From Paracoccus marcusii (lineage in GTDB: Bacteria > Pseudomonadota > Alphaproteobacteria > Rhodobacterales > Rhodobacteraceae), in the NCBI RefSeq assembly GCF_006151785.1, contig NZ_VDDD01000014.1:1-40631 (forward strand): a DNA stretch of 40,631 nucleotides, in the 5' to 3' direction. The translations under genes were made by a program, and so were the position numbers. Under the pieces are notes generated by a model, which worked only from the letters and a program-made list of their open reading frames with translations, was not told the origin of the DNA and searched no databases. Positions within the stretch are counted from its first letter, which is position 1. The number at the start of each line of letters is the position of its first letter. Shown here piece by piece: positions 1-8,602 of the stretch.

Positions 1-807
1 GGCGACGGGTGCGGGTGCCGCGGCAACCTGCGTCACGCGGGGGCGCGGCGTGGGGCGGGCCGATGCGACGACCACGGCGGGGTTCGCCTCGGCCTGGGCC
101 TGGGCCAGCGCCTCGGCGATGGCTGCGGACTGTGCAGGAAGGCCGTTCTCGTCGGTGACGACCTCGGTCACCGCACCCTCGCTGGCGGGGGCGTCGATGA
201 TCGCGGCCTGGTTGACGGCGTGATCGGCCAGGGCGCGTTCGGCGGCGGCGGCCGCCTCGGCCTCGGCCAGGGCGCGGGCCTCGCTGTCGGACAGCGGCAC
301 GATGGGCTCGCCCGCGAAGGTCAGCGGCGTCTCCGACGGGTTCGAGGGTTCGCGGGCGATGGCGCCCAACTCTCCCATGGCGACGTCATCGGCGGACAGG
401 TCCACCGGCGCCGGCGCGATCGCGACCTGCTCGGTCGGCGACAGGACCTGCCCACCGGCGACCGAATTCACGGCCAGTCCGGTATGGTTGGTCAGCTGAC
501 CGCCCGGATCCTCGGCGGTGGTGCGGGCCTCGCCCTGGACGGCGCGGATGACGGGCACGCCCGACACGTCGCGCGACACCAGCTGCCAGCCCCAGGCCAT
601 CAACCCGACCATCAGCGCCACCGATGCGACCGCGCCCATGTAATGGGTCACCCGCGCCAGCCGCGCCGGCAGGCCGTCGGCCTGCCCGGGGTGCTGTGCC
701 TGACCGGCAGCTGCCGCCGGCTGTCCGTTCTGATCGTAAGAGAATTCGCGCTTCACCTTGTGACGCGAGAAAACGTAGCCGCCTTCGCGGAAGTCCATCA
801 CTGCCAT
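1..807 (-). CDS. SPOR-domain-type envelope protein, N-terminal part (C-terminus outside window)
   Basis: The reading frame starts at the ATG at 807 and stays open to base 1, giving 269 codons with no stop, so the gene is cut by the window edge. A short cytoplasmic N-terminus (MAVMDFREGG at 1-10) is followed by one membrane segment at about residues 54-77, then a long Ala/Pro/Glu-rich periplasmic linker. This architecture, lying directly downstream of argS on the same strand, is that of the Rhodobacteraceae SPOR-repeat protein, whose C-terminal SPOR domain binds denuded peptidoglycan at the septum. The SPOR domain itself would lie beyond the window, so the family call rests on the N-terminus and the argS neighbour. 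Only 73 bp separate it from argS, so co-transcription is likely. The linker could also belong to another single-pass envelope protein. Confidence 0.72.
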   Translation of the reverse strand, partial: MAVMDFREGGYVFSRHKVKREFSYDQNGQPAAAAGQAQHPGQADGLPARLARVTHYMGAVASVALMVGLMAWGWQLVSRDVSGVPVIRAVQGEARTTAEDPGGQLTNHTGLAVNSVAGGQVLSPTEQVAIAPAPVDLSADDVAMGELGAIAREPSNPSETPLTFAGEPIVPLSDSEARALAEAEAAAAAERALADHAVNQAAIIDAPASEGAVTEVVTDENGLPAQSAAIAEALAQAQAEANPAVVVASARPTPRPRVTQVAAAPAPVA

Positions 808-880
808 GTTCGCCTGCCCGCCGGTTGCCCCGGATTAACTTTTGCCTGCTCTCAGCCTTCCCCGACGGCGACGCATTCGG

Positions 881-2626
881 TCAGCGCATTTCTTCCGCCG
901 GAGTGACGCCCAGAATAGCGAGACCAGATGAAATAACAACGCCAACCGCCCGGACCAGCGCAATTTTTCCTTGGCTTGTGACCGCGTCGCCATCCTGGAT
1001 GAATCGCAGCGACATGTCGTCATTGCCGCGATTCCACAGCGAATGCAGGTCGGATGCCAGTTCATACAGGAAGAACGCCACGCGATGGGGCTCGTGCGCG
1101 CGGGCCGCGTTCTCGACCAGGCGCGGCCATTCGGCGACCTTGCGGGCCAGCTCCAGCTCGGCCGGGTGGGACAGGACGGACAGATCGGCATCCGCCAGGG
1201 TCGAATCGTCGACCGCGATCCCGGCCTCGGTCGCGCGGCGCAGCACGGAATGGACGCGGGCGCTGGCATACTGGACGTACCAGACCGGGTTGTCCTTGGA
1301 CTGCTCCAGCACGCGGGCAAAATCGAAATCCAGCGCCGCGTCGTTCTTGCGCGTCAGCATGATGAAGCGCGTGACGTCGGCCCCCGCCTCCTCGACCACG
1401 TCGCGCAGGGTTACGAAGGTGCCGGCGCGCTTGGACATCTTGAACGGCTCGCCGTTCTTGTACAGCTTGACCAGCTGGATCAGCTTGACGTCCAGCGGCA
1501 CGCGGCCGTTCGACAGCGCCTTGACCGCCGCGTTCATCCGCTTGACATAGCCGCCGTGATCGGCGCCGAAGACGTCGATCAACTGATCGAAGCCGCGGTC
1601 GATCTTGTCCCAGTGATAGGCGATGTCGGGCGCGAAATAGGTCCAGGCCCCGTCCGACTTCTGGATCGGCCGGTCCACGTCGTCGCCATGCGCGCTGGAC
1701 CGGAACAGCAGCTGCTCGCGCGCCTCCCAGTCCTCGGGCAGCTTGCCTTTCGGCGGCTCCAGCACGCCGCGATAGATCAGGCCCTGCGTGTCCAGGCGCG
1801 CGATCGCATCCTCGATCCGCCCGGTGCCGTACAGCGCCTTCTCGCTGGAATAGACGTCCATCTCGACGCCCAGGATCGCCAGGTCGCCGCGGATCTGCTC
1901 CATCATCGCCTGCGTCGCGAATTCGCGGATCTCCTCCAGCCATTCGGCCTCGGGGCGGTCCAGCAGGCTGTCGCCGTACTTGGCCTTCAGCGCCTCTCCG
2001 ACGGGGATCAGATAGTCGCCGGGATACAGCCCCTCGCGGATCTCGGGCTCCAGCCCGTTCGCCTCGCGATAGCGCTCGTATGCCGAGCGGGCCAGCACGT
2101 CGACCTGCGCGCCGCCGTCATTGATATAGTATTCGCGCGTGACGTCATGGCCGGAAAACGCCAGCAGCCGCGCCAGCGCATCGCCGAAGACCGCGCCGCG
2201 GACATGGCCCACATGCATCGGACCGGTGGGGTTGGCGCTGACGAATTCGACGTTGACCTTGGCATTCGCCCCAAGGTCGGACCGCCCGAATTCGGTGCCG
2301 GCCTGCAGGGCCGACCGGATCACGCCCTGCCAGACCACCGGAGACAGGCGCAGGTTCAGGAAACCGGGGCCCGCGACCTCGGCCGCGCTGATGCGGGGGT
2401 CGGTCAGGCGCGCGGCCAGGCGGTCGGCGATCTCGCGCGGCTTCATGCCGGCGGGCTTGGCCAGCACCATCGCGGCATTGGTTGCCATGTCGCCATGCGC
2501 CGGGTCGCGGGGCGGTTCGACCGTGACATTGGCGGTATCCAGGCCTGCGGGCAGCTCTCCTGCGGCGGCCATCTGGTCCAGCGCCTCGACGACGACGCCG
2601 CGCAAATCGGTGAAAAGGTTCATCAT
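881..2626 (-). CDS. argS: Arginyl-tRNA synthetase
   Basis: Charges tRNA-Arg with arginine in the cytoplasm. The 581-residue class I synthetase has the expected length. An N-terminal Arg-tRNA synthetase domain precedes the HIGH-box equivalent HVGH at about residue 137 within [15 protein letters not shown], and the KMSKS-box equivalent KMSKRAG lies at about residues 395-401. The C-terminal DALR anticodon-binding domain is present ([12 protein letters not shown] onward). The start is the first of two adjacent ATG codons (MMNLF); the second, at 2623, is equally possible. It is followed by the SPOR-type gene 73 bp downstream, the usual Rhodobacteraceae order. Confidence 0.97.
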   Translation of the reverse strand: MMNLFTDLRGVVVEALDQMAAAGELPAGLDTANVTVEPPRDPAHGDMATNAAMVLAKPAGMKPREIADRLAARLTDPRISAAEVAGPGFLNLRLSPVVWQGVIRSALQAGTEFGRSDLGANAKVNVEFVSANPTGPMHVGHVRGAVFGDALARLLAFSGHDVTREYYINDGGAQVDVLARSAYERYREANGLEPEIREGLYPGDYLIPVGEALKAKYGDSLLDRPEAEWLEEIREFATQAMMEQIRGDLAILGVEMDVYSSEKALYGTGRIEDAIARLDTQGLIYRGVLEPPKGKLPEDWEAREQLLFRSSAHGDDVDRPIQKSDGAWTYFAPDIAYHWDKIDRGFDQLIDVFGADHGGYVKRMNAAVKALSNGRVPLDVKLIQLVKLYKNGEPFKMSKRAGTFVTLRDVVEEAGADVTRFIMLTRKNDAALDFDFARVLEQSKDNPVWYVQYASARVHSVLRRATEAGIAVDDSTLADADLSVLSHPAELELARKVAEWPRLVENAARAHEPHRVAFFLYELASDLHSLWNRGNDDMSLRFIQDGDAVTSQGKIALVRAVGVVISSGLAILGVTPAEEMR

Positions 2627-2649
2627 GGGCTTCCTGATTGACCCCCGGG

Positions 2650-2678
2650 GGTTACCCTTTCGGACGGGGAGAGGTCAA
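2650..2678 (-). promoter_or_regulatory. Candidate sigma-70 promoter of argS
   Basis: On the minus strand TTGACC (2678-2673) is followed after 17 bp by GTAACC (2655-2650), about 24 bp upstream of the argS start. The -35 box is good and the -10 box poor. It overlaps a palindrome, ACCCCCGGGGGT at 2641-2652. Called by eye only. Confidence 0.35.
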
Positions 2679-2728
2679 CCGAAAGCCCCGCGCCACCGCC
2701 CCGCCGGCGGGACGGACGACGCAAAAGA

Positions 2729-2757
2729 TTGACGCGGCAGCGCCTTTGGTCTACGCG
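2729..2757 (+). promoter_or_regulatory. Candidate sigma-70 promoter of the DEAD-box helicase gene
   Basis: TTGACG (2729-2734), a 17-bp spacer and TACGCG (2752-2757) form a good housekeeping-type promoter. The predicted transcript start is near 2764, giving a leader of about 130 nt before the ATG at 2894. This promoter lies inside the open frame upstream of the helicase ATG, which argues against the longer upstream start. Confidence 0.5.
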
Positions 2758-2763
2758 ATGCGG

Positions 2764-2873
2764 GCCTGCATCCGGCAGGCATCAAGGCGGGGCGTCCGTG
2801 TTTGCGTCCCAACTTAGCCGCCACTGCGCCAGACGGGCGCGCGGCTTGGAACGCATCGCGCCAGAACGGGCGC
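2764..2873 (+). promoter_or_regulatory. Structured 5' leader with three successive hairpins, two near-duplicates
   Basis: Three perfect inverted repeats fill the leader. GCCTGC(ATCCG)GCAGGC lies at 2764-2780. GCGCC(AGACG)GGCGC is at 2826-2840, and GCGCC(AGAACG)GGCGC at 2858-2873. The last two are copies of each other in stem and almost in loop, and both continue into CGGCTT, so they form an imperfect direct repeat with a 32-bp period. The third hairpin ends about 20 nt before the helicase ATG. A role in temperature- or self-dependent control of helicase synthesis is only inference from the position. Confidence 0.5.
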
Positions 2874-2893
2874 GGCTTAATGGAAAGCCCCGA

Positions 2894-5017
2894 ATGACCA
2901 AGTTCTCTGATCTGAAGCTGGACCCCAAAGTGCTGCAGGCCGTGCTGGAAGCCGGCTACGAGACGCCGACGCCCATCCAGCAGGGGGCGATCCCGCCCGC
3001 CCTGGAAGGCCGCGACGTGCTGGGGATCGCGCAGACCGGAACCGGCAAGACCGCCAGCTTCACCCTGCCGATGATCACGCTGCTCGGCCGTGGCCGGGCC
3101 CGCGCGCGCATGCCGCGCAGCCTTGTGCTGTGCCCCACGCGTGAACTGGCCGCCCAGGTGGCCGAGAATTTCGACACCTATGCCAAGCACACCCGCCTGA
3201 CCAAGGCGCTGCTGATCGGCGGCGTCAGCTTCGGCGAACAGGACAAGCTGATCGACCGCGGCGTGGACGTGCTGATCGCCACCCCGGGCCGCCTGCTGGA
3301 CCATGTCGAGCGTGGCAAGCTGCTGCTGACCGGCGTTCAGATCATGGTCGTCGACGAGGCCGACCGCATGCTGGACATGGGCTTCATCCCCGATATCGAG
3401 CGCATCTTCCAGCTGACGCCCTTCACCCGCCAGACGCTGTTCTTCAGCGCCACCATGGCCCCCGAGATCGAGCGGATCACCAACACCTTCCTGCACTCGC
3501 CCGAACGGGTCGAGGTCGCGCGCCAGGCCTCGGCCAGCGAGACGATCACGCAGCGCCTGATCCAGCTAACCCCCACCCGCCGCGACATGGCCGCCAAGCA
3601 GAAGCGCGACCTGCTGCGCGCCCTGATCGACGCCGAGGGCGAGGGGCTGACCAACGCCATCGTCTTCTGCAACCGCAAGACGGACGTCGACATCGTCGCC
3701 AAGTCGCTGGCGAAATACGGATACGACGCGGCCCCGATTCACGGTGACCTGGACCAGAGCCAGCGGACCCGCACGCTGGAATCGTTCCGCGACGGCAAGC
3801 TGCGCCTGCTGATCGCGTCCGACGTCGCGGCGCGCGGCCTGGACATCCCGGCGGTCAGCCACGTCTTCAACTATGACCTGCCCAGCCACGCCGAGGACTA
3901 TGTCCACCGCATCGGGCGCACCGGCCGCGCGGGCCGTCTTGGCACCTCGATCAGCATCGCCGTGCCGTCCGACGACAAGTATCTGGCCGCGATCGAGCAG
4001 TTGCTGAAATCCTCGCTGCCGCGGGTCGAGGCGCCGGCAGGATTTGCCGGTGGCGACGCACCTGCGCGCGACGACCGCAAGGCCGAAGGCAACGCCACGG
4101 AGGATCGCAAGGGCGGATCGCGCGAACGCGGCCGTCGCCGCCGTCGCGACGAACCCCGCCCCGAGGCGGAAGCCGCAGCGCCCCCCGCACCCGTCGCGAC
4201 CGCAGCCGAACCGGAGGCCCGCATGGAGCCCAAAGTGCAGCCTGAACCCCGCCCCGAACCCGAAGCCCGCGCCGAGCAGCCGCGCCGCGAGGAGACCCGC
4301 AAGGACGAACGCCGCGAGGATCGTCGTGACGACCGCCGGGATGACCGTCGCGACGGACGCCGTGGTCGCGATCAGGACAACCGCGGGTCACAGGTGATGG
4401 GCATGGGCGATCACATCCCCCAGTTCATGCTGGTCGAACTGCGCAGCGTCGGCCTGTCGGACGACACCCCGACCGAGACCGTGGCAGAGGCCCCCGCCGC
4501 CGATCCCGCCCCCAAGCCCGCACGCCGGTCGCGCGGCCGCGGTCGCGGCAAGGCGCAGGCCGAGACGGCGACCGAAGCCCCCGTCGAAGCCCAGCCCGAG
4601 GCCCTGCAGCCCGAGACCGTACCGGCCGATGCCGTGCAGGACGCGCAGCCCGTGGCTGAAGCGCCCGTTCAGGCAGAGGCACCGGCGGTCGAACCCGCCG
4701 CGGAACCCAAGCCCAAGCGCACCCGCGGCCGCAAGAAGGCCGAGACGGCCGAAACCGACGCCCCCGCCGCCGAGCCGGTCGAGGAGACAGCGCCCAAGCC
4801 CAAGCGGACGCGCAGCCGCAAACCCGCCACCGATGTGGCAGAGGCGCCCGCCGAAGCCTCGGTCGATGCGCCCAAGCCCACCCGTCGCCGCAAGGCCGCG
4901 ACCGCCGATGCGCCCGCCGCCGATGCCGCGACGGACGCGCCGGAAAAGCCCAAGCGCACCCGCCGCGAGAAGGCCGACGCCGACGCGCAGCCCAAGGACG
5001 CTGACGCGCAGGCCTGA
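2894..5017 (+). CDS. RhlE-like DEAD-box ATP-dependent RNA helicase with long disordered tail
   Basis: Unwinds RNA duplexes using ATP; likely works in ribosome assembly or mRNA turnover. The 707-residue protein has a core at about 1-380: Q motif (TPTPIQ), Walker A AQTGTGKT at 46-53, PTRELAAQV, TPGRLLD, DEAD at about 154, FSATM, ASDVAARGLD and HRIGRTGRAG. VDEADRMLDMGFIPDIERI is RhlE-like. The remaining ~320 residues are low-complexity: an Arg/Asp-rich box (about 471-492), a short hydrophobic island GMGDHIPQFM (about 502-511), then Ala/Glu/Pro-rich linkers with repeated basic KPKRTR-type motifs. The open frame extends 55 codons upstream from a TTG, but ATG 2894 (MTKFSDLKL) matches the family start and leaves the promoter and leader intact. 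The stop overlaps the lnt start. Confidence 0.93.
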   Translation: MTKFSDLKLDPKVLQAVLEAGYETPTPIQQGAIPPALEGRDVLGIAQTGTGKTASFTLPMITLLGRGRARARMPRSLVLCPTRELAAQVAENFDTYAKHTRLTKALLIGGVSFGEQDKLIDRGVDVLIATPGRLLDHVERGKLLLTGVQIMVVDEADRMLDMGFIPDIERIFQLTPFTRQTLFFSATMAPEIERITNTFLHSPERVEVARQASASETITQRLIQLTPTRRDMAAKQKRDLLRALIDAEGEGLTNAIVFCNRKTDVDIVAKSLAKYGYDAAPIHGDLDQSQRTRTLESFRDGKLRLLIASDVAARGLDIPAVSHVFNYDLPSHAEDYVHRIGRTGRAGRLGTSISIAVPSDDKYLAAIEQLLKSSLPRVEAPAGFAGGDAPARDDRKAEGNATEDRKGGSRERGRRRRRDEPRPEAEAAAPPAPVATAAEPEARMEPKVQPEPRPEPEARAEQPRREETRKDERREDRRDDRRDDRRDGRRGRDQDNRGSQVMGMGDHIPQFMLVELRSVGLSDDTPTETVAEAPAADPAPKPARRSRGRGRGKAQAETATEAPVEAQPEALQPETVPADAVQDAQPVAEAPVQAEAPAVEPAAEPKPKRTRGRKKAETAETDAPAAEPVEETAPKPKRTRSRKPATDVAEAPAEASVDAPKPTRRRKAATADAPAADAATDAPEKPKRTRREKADADAQPKDADAQA

Positions 5018-6534
5018 TGCGCGGCACGCCTCGCCCGCTATCCCGACTGCGCGGGGGCCGTCCGCCCCTGCGCAGTCTTCTGCCCGATCTGGCCCTGGGC
5101 CTGATCGCCGCCCTGGGCCTTGCACCCCTGGGCATCTGGGCCGCGACGCCGCTGGCGATGGCCGCGCTGATCTGGCGGCTGTCCCCCCTGCCCGCCGCCG
5201 CCGTGTTCTGGCACGTGCTGGCCGCGGGCTTTGGCTGGTTCGCCCTGTCGCTGTCCTGGATCACCGAACCCTTCCTGGTCGACATTGCCCGCCACGGCTG
5301 GATGGCGCCCTTTGCGCTGATCCTGATGGCGCTTGGGGGTGCCCTGTTCTGGGCGGTGCCGGCCGGCGCGGCCGCGCGTCTGGCCCGTGGTCCCGCTGCG
5401 CAGGCCACGGCGATCGCTGCGGCACTGGTCCTGTCGGACTGGCTGCGGGGCTGGATCTTCACCGGCTTCCCCTGGGCCCAGATCGGCCACGCATGGATCG
5501 ACACGCCCGTCGCCCAGATGGCCGCGTGGACCGGGGCCCTGGGCCTTGGCACGCTGACGATGGCGCTGGCCGCAGTGCCGGTCCTGTTGCGCGGGCGCGC
5601 GGTGATGGCGACAGCCCTGGCCGCGGCCCTGCTGGCAGGCCCGTGGATCGCGGGGACGATGCGGCTGGCCGCACCGATGCCCGCCGACCGGCCCGTGACC
5701 CTGCGGATCGTGCAGCCCGATGCGGCGCAGCACCTGAAGTGGGACCCCGAATGGTCCACGGTTTTCTTCCAGCGCCTGCTGGACCTGTCCGCCGAACCCG
5801 GCCCCCGCGATCTGGTCATCTGGCCCGAGACGGCCGTGAACTTCCTGCTGGAGGATGCCGACGCGGTCCTGCCGATGATGTCCCAGGCCGCGGGCGCGCC
5901 TTTGGTCATGGGCATCCAGCGCCGCGAGGGCAGCCGCTTCTTCAACAGTCTTGCGACCGTCGTGCCGGGCGGAGAGGTCACCCAGGTCTATGACAAGTTC
6001 CATCTGGTGCCGTTCGGCGAATACGTCCCCTGGGGCGACGCGCTGGCCCATCTGGGCATCGGCGCCTTTGCCGCGCGGCAGGGCAACGGCTATTCCGCCG
6101 GTCCCGGACCGCAGATCATGTCCGCGCCGGGCGTCCCCGACTTTCAGCCGCTGATCTGCTATGAGGCGATCTTTCCCCAGCACCTGCGCCATCTGGACCA
6201 GCGCCCCGGCTGGCTGCTGCAGGCCACCAACGACGCATGGTTCGGCACCTTGTCGGGCCCGTACCAGCATCTGGACCAAGCCCGCCTGCGCGCGATCGAG
6301 ACGGGGCTGCCGCTGGTGCGCGCCGCGAATACGGGGGTCAGCGCGGTGGTGGACGCCCGCGGGCGCATCCTGGCCAGCCTGCCCCTGAACCAGCCCGGCA
6401 AGATCGACGCGGCGCTGCCCGGCGCGCTGCCCGCGACGCCGTGGCTGGCGGTCGGGAACGTGCCGGTCGTGACGCTGCTGCTGCTGGTTCTGGGCCTGGC
6501 CCTGTGGCCGCGCCGCCGAGGGCGCGCGGCCTGA
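5017..6534 (+). CDS. lnt: Apolipoprotein N-acyltransferase
   Basis: Transfers an acyl chain from phospholipid to the N-terminal cysteine of lipoproteins, the last step of lipoprotein maturation, in the inner membrane. The 505-residue protein has an N-terminal block of hydrophobic helices (about 25-210), a periplasmic nitrilase-like domain (about 220-480) and a C-terminal membrane helix. The catalytic triad is visible as Glu271 (WPETAVNF), Lys327 (YDKFHLVPFGEY) and Cys381 (PLICYEAIF). The ATG shares one base with the TGA of the helicase gene (TGATG), implying translational coupling. The neighbouring gene on the right is convergent, and the two stops are 19 bp apart. Confidence 0.96.
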   Translation: MRGTPRPLSRLRGGRPPLRSLLPDLALGLIAALGLAPLGIWAATPLAMAALIWRLSPLPAAAVFWHVLAAGFGWFALSLSWITEPFLVDIARHGWMAPFALILMALGGALFWAVPAGAAARLARGPAAQATAIAAALVLSDWLRGWIFTGFPWAQIGHAWIDTPVAQMAAWTGALGLGTLTMALAAVPVLLRGRAVMATALAAALLAGPWIAGTMRLAAPMPADRPVTLRIVQPDAAQHLKWDPEWSTVFFQRLLDLSAEPGPRDLVIWPETAVNFLLEDADAVLPMMSQAAGAPLVMGIQRREGSRFFNSLATVVPGGEVTQVYDKFHLVPFGEYVPWGDALAHLGIGAFAARQGNGYSAGPGPQIMSAPGVPDFQPLICYEAIFPQHLRHLDQRPGWLLQATNDAWFGTLSGPYQHLDQARLRAIETGLPLVRAANTGVSAVVDARGRILASLPLNQPGKIDAALPGALPATPWLAVGNVPVVTLLLLVLGLALWPRRRGRAA

Positions 6535-6553
6535 CGCTGTCCGCCTGGCGACC

Positions 6554-7183
6554 CTAGTCGCGGATGAACCGGCTTTCCTTGATCTGATCCCAGGCCCAGA
6601 CCACCTCGGACAGGCGATCCTCGTCGGAACGGTCGCCGCCGTTCATGTCGGGGTGCAGGTCCTTGACCAGCGACTTGTACTGCTTGCGGATCTCGGCGCG
6701 GGTCCAGTGATCCTTGGCCTCCAGGATGTCCAGAGCGCGGCGTTCAGTGGGCGGCAGCTTGCGCGCGCTGGACTGCGCGCGCGATTCCGGCGCGGTGCCG
6801 TTCGCGCCCAAGATCTCCAGCGGGTCGCTGACGCCGTGGCGGGCCCACTTGTCCTCGGCCGCGGCGCGACCGAAGGGCTTGGTGGGGCGTTCCCAGACCG
6901 TCGCATTGTCGATGAACTGCTGGAACTCCTCCTCGGACTGGCCTTGGAAGTAGTTCCAGTTCGCGTTGTAGTCGCGGACATGCTCTTTGCAGAACCAGAA
7001 ATAGTCGTCCAGGTTGCGCGGGTTCTTGGGCGCGCGATACTGGCCCGGCTCGTCGCATCCCTCGCGCTCGCAGGTGCGGGTCGAGGTCTCGAACGCCCCC
7101 GACATGCCGCGCCGCCCTTTGGTCTTGCGCTTCTTGTCCTTGGCGGCGGAAATGTCGAAACCGAACGGGTCGTTCTTGCTCAT
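6554..7183 (-). CDS. J-domain protein with N-terminal Cys/His-containing region
   Basis: A 209-residue protein whose C-terminal ~70 residues form a J domain with the HPD signature (DLHPDMNGG, HPD at about 176-178), so it should stimulate the ATPase of a DnaK-type Hsp70. It lacks the Gly/Phe and zinc-finger regions of true DnaJ. The N-terminal half carries Cys38, Cys43, Cys65 and His68 (TCEREGCDEPG and FWFCKEH), a possible metal site; this is inference. A ribosome-binding sequence, AGGTGCCCCAGG, precedes the ATG. It is divergent from the BolA gene with 82 bp between starts, an arrangement I remember from other Rhodobacteraceae, often next to cobalt-chelatase genes; those genes are not in this window. 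Confidence 0.88.
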   Translation of the reverse strand: MSKNDPFGFDISAAKDKKRKTKGRRGMSGAFETSTRTCEREGCDEPGQYRAPKNPRNLDDYFWFCKEHVRDYNANWNYFQGQSEEEFQQFIDNATVWERPTKPFGRAAAEDKWARHGVSDPLEILGANGTAPESRAQSSARKLPPTERRALDILEAKDHWTRAEIRKQYKSLVKDLHPDMNGGDRSDEDRLSEVVWAWDQIKESRFIRD

Positions 7184-7265
7184 CCTGGGGCACCTTTGCG
7201 ACTCAAGGCGGGCAGTTTAGGCTATCTGACGGGACATGAAACCCCTTGACGGAAAGGATATGCGG

Positions 7266-7526
7266 ATGATCGCGGACCAGATGACCGAACGGCTGGCAGC
7301 CCTGCAGCCCACAACCCTGCAGGTGCTGGACGAAAGCGAGGATCATCGCGGCCATGCAGGCTTTCGCGACGGGGGCGAAAGCCATTTCCGCATTCGCATG
7401 GCCAGCCCGGCCTTTGCCGGACTGACGCGGATCCAGCAGCACCGCCTGGTCCATGCGACCCTGGGCGACATCGTGCCGCGGATCCACGCGCTGGCGCTGG
7501 AACTGTCGGAAAGCCCGGACCGTTAG
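7266..7526 (+). CDS. BolA family protein
   Basis: A small (86-residue) BolA-like protein; the family partners monothiol glutaredoxins in iron-sulfur and iron homeostasis. The characteristic ESEDHRGHAGF stretch and the C-terminal HRLVHATLGDI helix with the conserved His are present. Three in-frame ATGs exist at 7236, 7260 and 7266. I chose 7266 because GGAAAGG (7251-7257) is then 8 nt upstream; it is too close to 7260, and 7236 has no good ribosome-binding site. The true start may still be 7260. Which BolA paralogue it is cannot be told from sequence alone. Confidence 0.9.
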   Translation: MIADQMTERLAALQPTTLQVLDESEDHRGHAGFRDGGESHFRIRMASPAFAGLTRIQQHRLVHATLGDIVPRIHALALELSESPDR

Positions 7527-7537
7527 CGCCGTCAGGC

Positions 7538-7566
7538 TTGCTGCCCCCTGCCCCGCCCCCTAGAAA
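7538..7566 (+). promoter_or_regulatory. Candidate sigma-70 promoter of glpX
   Basis: TTGCTG (7538-7543), 17 bp, TAGAAA (7561-7566). The predicted start near 7573 leaves a leader of about 27 nt. The C-rich spacer is unusual but spacing is ideal. Confidence 0.45.
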
Positions 7567-7599
7567 GCCCCCAACCTGCAGCACGAAGGGATGAGGGAC

Positions 7600-8565
7600 A
7601 TGACCGCGCCGAAGGATTTCAACGACAGGATGCTGTCCCTGGGCCTGGCCCGCGTCAGCGAGGCGGCGGCCCATGCCTCGGCCCGGCTGATCGGCCGCGG
7701 CGACGAGAAGGCCGCCGACCAGGCCGCGGTGAACGCGATGCGCGACCAGCTGAACATGCTGGACATCAAGGGCGTCGTCGTCATCGGCGAGGGCGAGCGC
7801 GACGAGGCGCCGATGCTGTTCATCGGCGAGGAGGTCGGCACCGGCGAGGGCCCCGAGGTGGACATCGCGCTGGACCCGCTGGAAGGCACCACCCTGACCG
7901 CCAAGGACATGCCGAACGCGCTGACCGTCATCGCGATGGCGCCGCGCGGCACGCTGCTGCACGCGCCCGACGTCTATATGGACAAGCTGGCCGTGGGGCC
8001 GGGTTATCCCAAGGACGTCGTCGGCCTGGACATGAGCCCGTCCGAACGCGTGCGCGCCCTGGCCCGCGCCCGCGGCTGCGAGGACGGCGACATCACCGTC
8101 TGTATCCTGGAGCGTCCGCGCCATGAGGAGATGATCGCCGAGGTTCGCCAGACCGGCGCCGCGATCCGCCTGATCACCGACGGCGACGTGGCCGGCGTGA
8201 TCCACTGCGCCGAGGCCGAGCTGACCGGCATCGACATGTACATGGGTTCGGGCGGCGCGCCCGAGGGCGTCCTAGCCGCGGCCGCGCTGAAATGCATGGG
8301 CGGGCAGATATGGGGACGCCTGATGTTCCGTAACGACGACGAACGCGGACGCGCGAAGAAGGCCGGGATCACTGACCTGGACCGCATCTATGCCCGCGAC
8401 GACCTGGTCACCGACGACGTGATCTTTGCCGCGACCGGCGTCACCGACGGCTCGATCGTCGCCGGCGTCAAGCGCGAGCCGGGATACCTGACGACCGAGA
8501 CCATCCTGATGCGGTCCAAGACCGGATCGGTGCGGCGCATGACCTATCGCAACCCGGTGAAGTGA
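7600..8565 (+). CDS. glpX: Class II fructose-1,6-bisphosphatase
   Basis: Hydrolyses fructose 1,6-bisphosphate to fructose 6-phosphate in gluconeogenesis. The 321-residue protein carries the GlpX signatures IGEGERDEAPMLFIGEEVG and ALDPLEGTTLTAKD (metal and substrate binding), GDVAGVI, and the C-terminal FAATGVTDG. An upstream ATG at 7591 is in frame, but GAAGGG (7585-7590) sits 9 nt before 7600 and directly abuts 7591, so 7600 (MTAPKDF) is preferred. recJ follows 70 bp downstream on the same strand after a GC hairpin. Confidence 0.96.
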   Translation: MTAPKDFNDRMLSLGLARVSEAAAHASARLIGRGDEKAADQAAVNAMRDQLNMLDIKGVVVIGEGERDEAPMLFIGEEVGTGEGPEVDIALDPLEGTTLTAKDMPNALTVIAMAPRGTLLHAPDVYMDKLAVGPGYPKDVVGLDMSPSERVRALARARGCEDGDITVCILERPRHEEMIAEVRQTGAAIRLITDGDVAGVIHCAEAELTGIDMYMGSGGAPEGVLAAAALKCMGGQIWGRLMFRNDDERGRAKKAGITDLDRIYARDDLVTDDVIFAATGVTDGSIVAGVKREPGYLTTETILMRSKTGSVRRMTYRNPVK

Positions 8566-8570
8566 GGTAA

Positions 8571-8589
8571 GGGGGGCCCCGCGCCCCCC
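8571..8589 (+). terminator. GC hairpin between glpX and recJ
   Basis: GGGGGGC (8571-8577), CCCGC loop, GCCCCCC (8583-8589) form a 7-bp all-GC stem starting 5 bases after the glpX stop. There is no T-run, so it may be a weak terminator, an attenuator or an mRNA 3'-end stabiliser. Confidence 0.4.
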
Positions 8590-8602
8590 TGTCCCGTCCC
8601 GG

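Noticed and set aside
1573-1590. GATCAACTGATCG, considered as an FNR-like site
   Set aside because: Inside argS, with wrong half-site arrangement; not TTGAT-N4-ATCAA.
971-2641. A 556-codon plus-strand open frame antisense to argS
   Set aside because: Mirror frame of a well-supported gene; no domain and no ribosome-binding site.
2729-2893. 55-codon N-terminal extension of the DEAD-box helicase from a TTG
   Set aside because: It would overlap the promoter and three hairpins, and the family start is at 2894.
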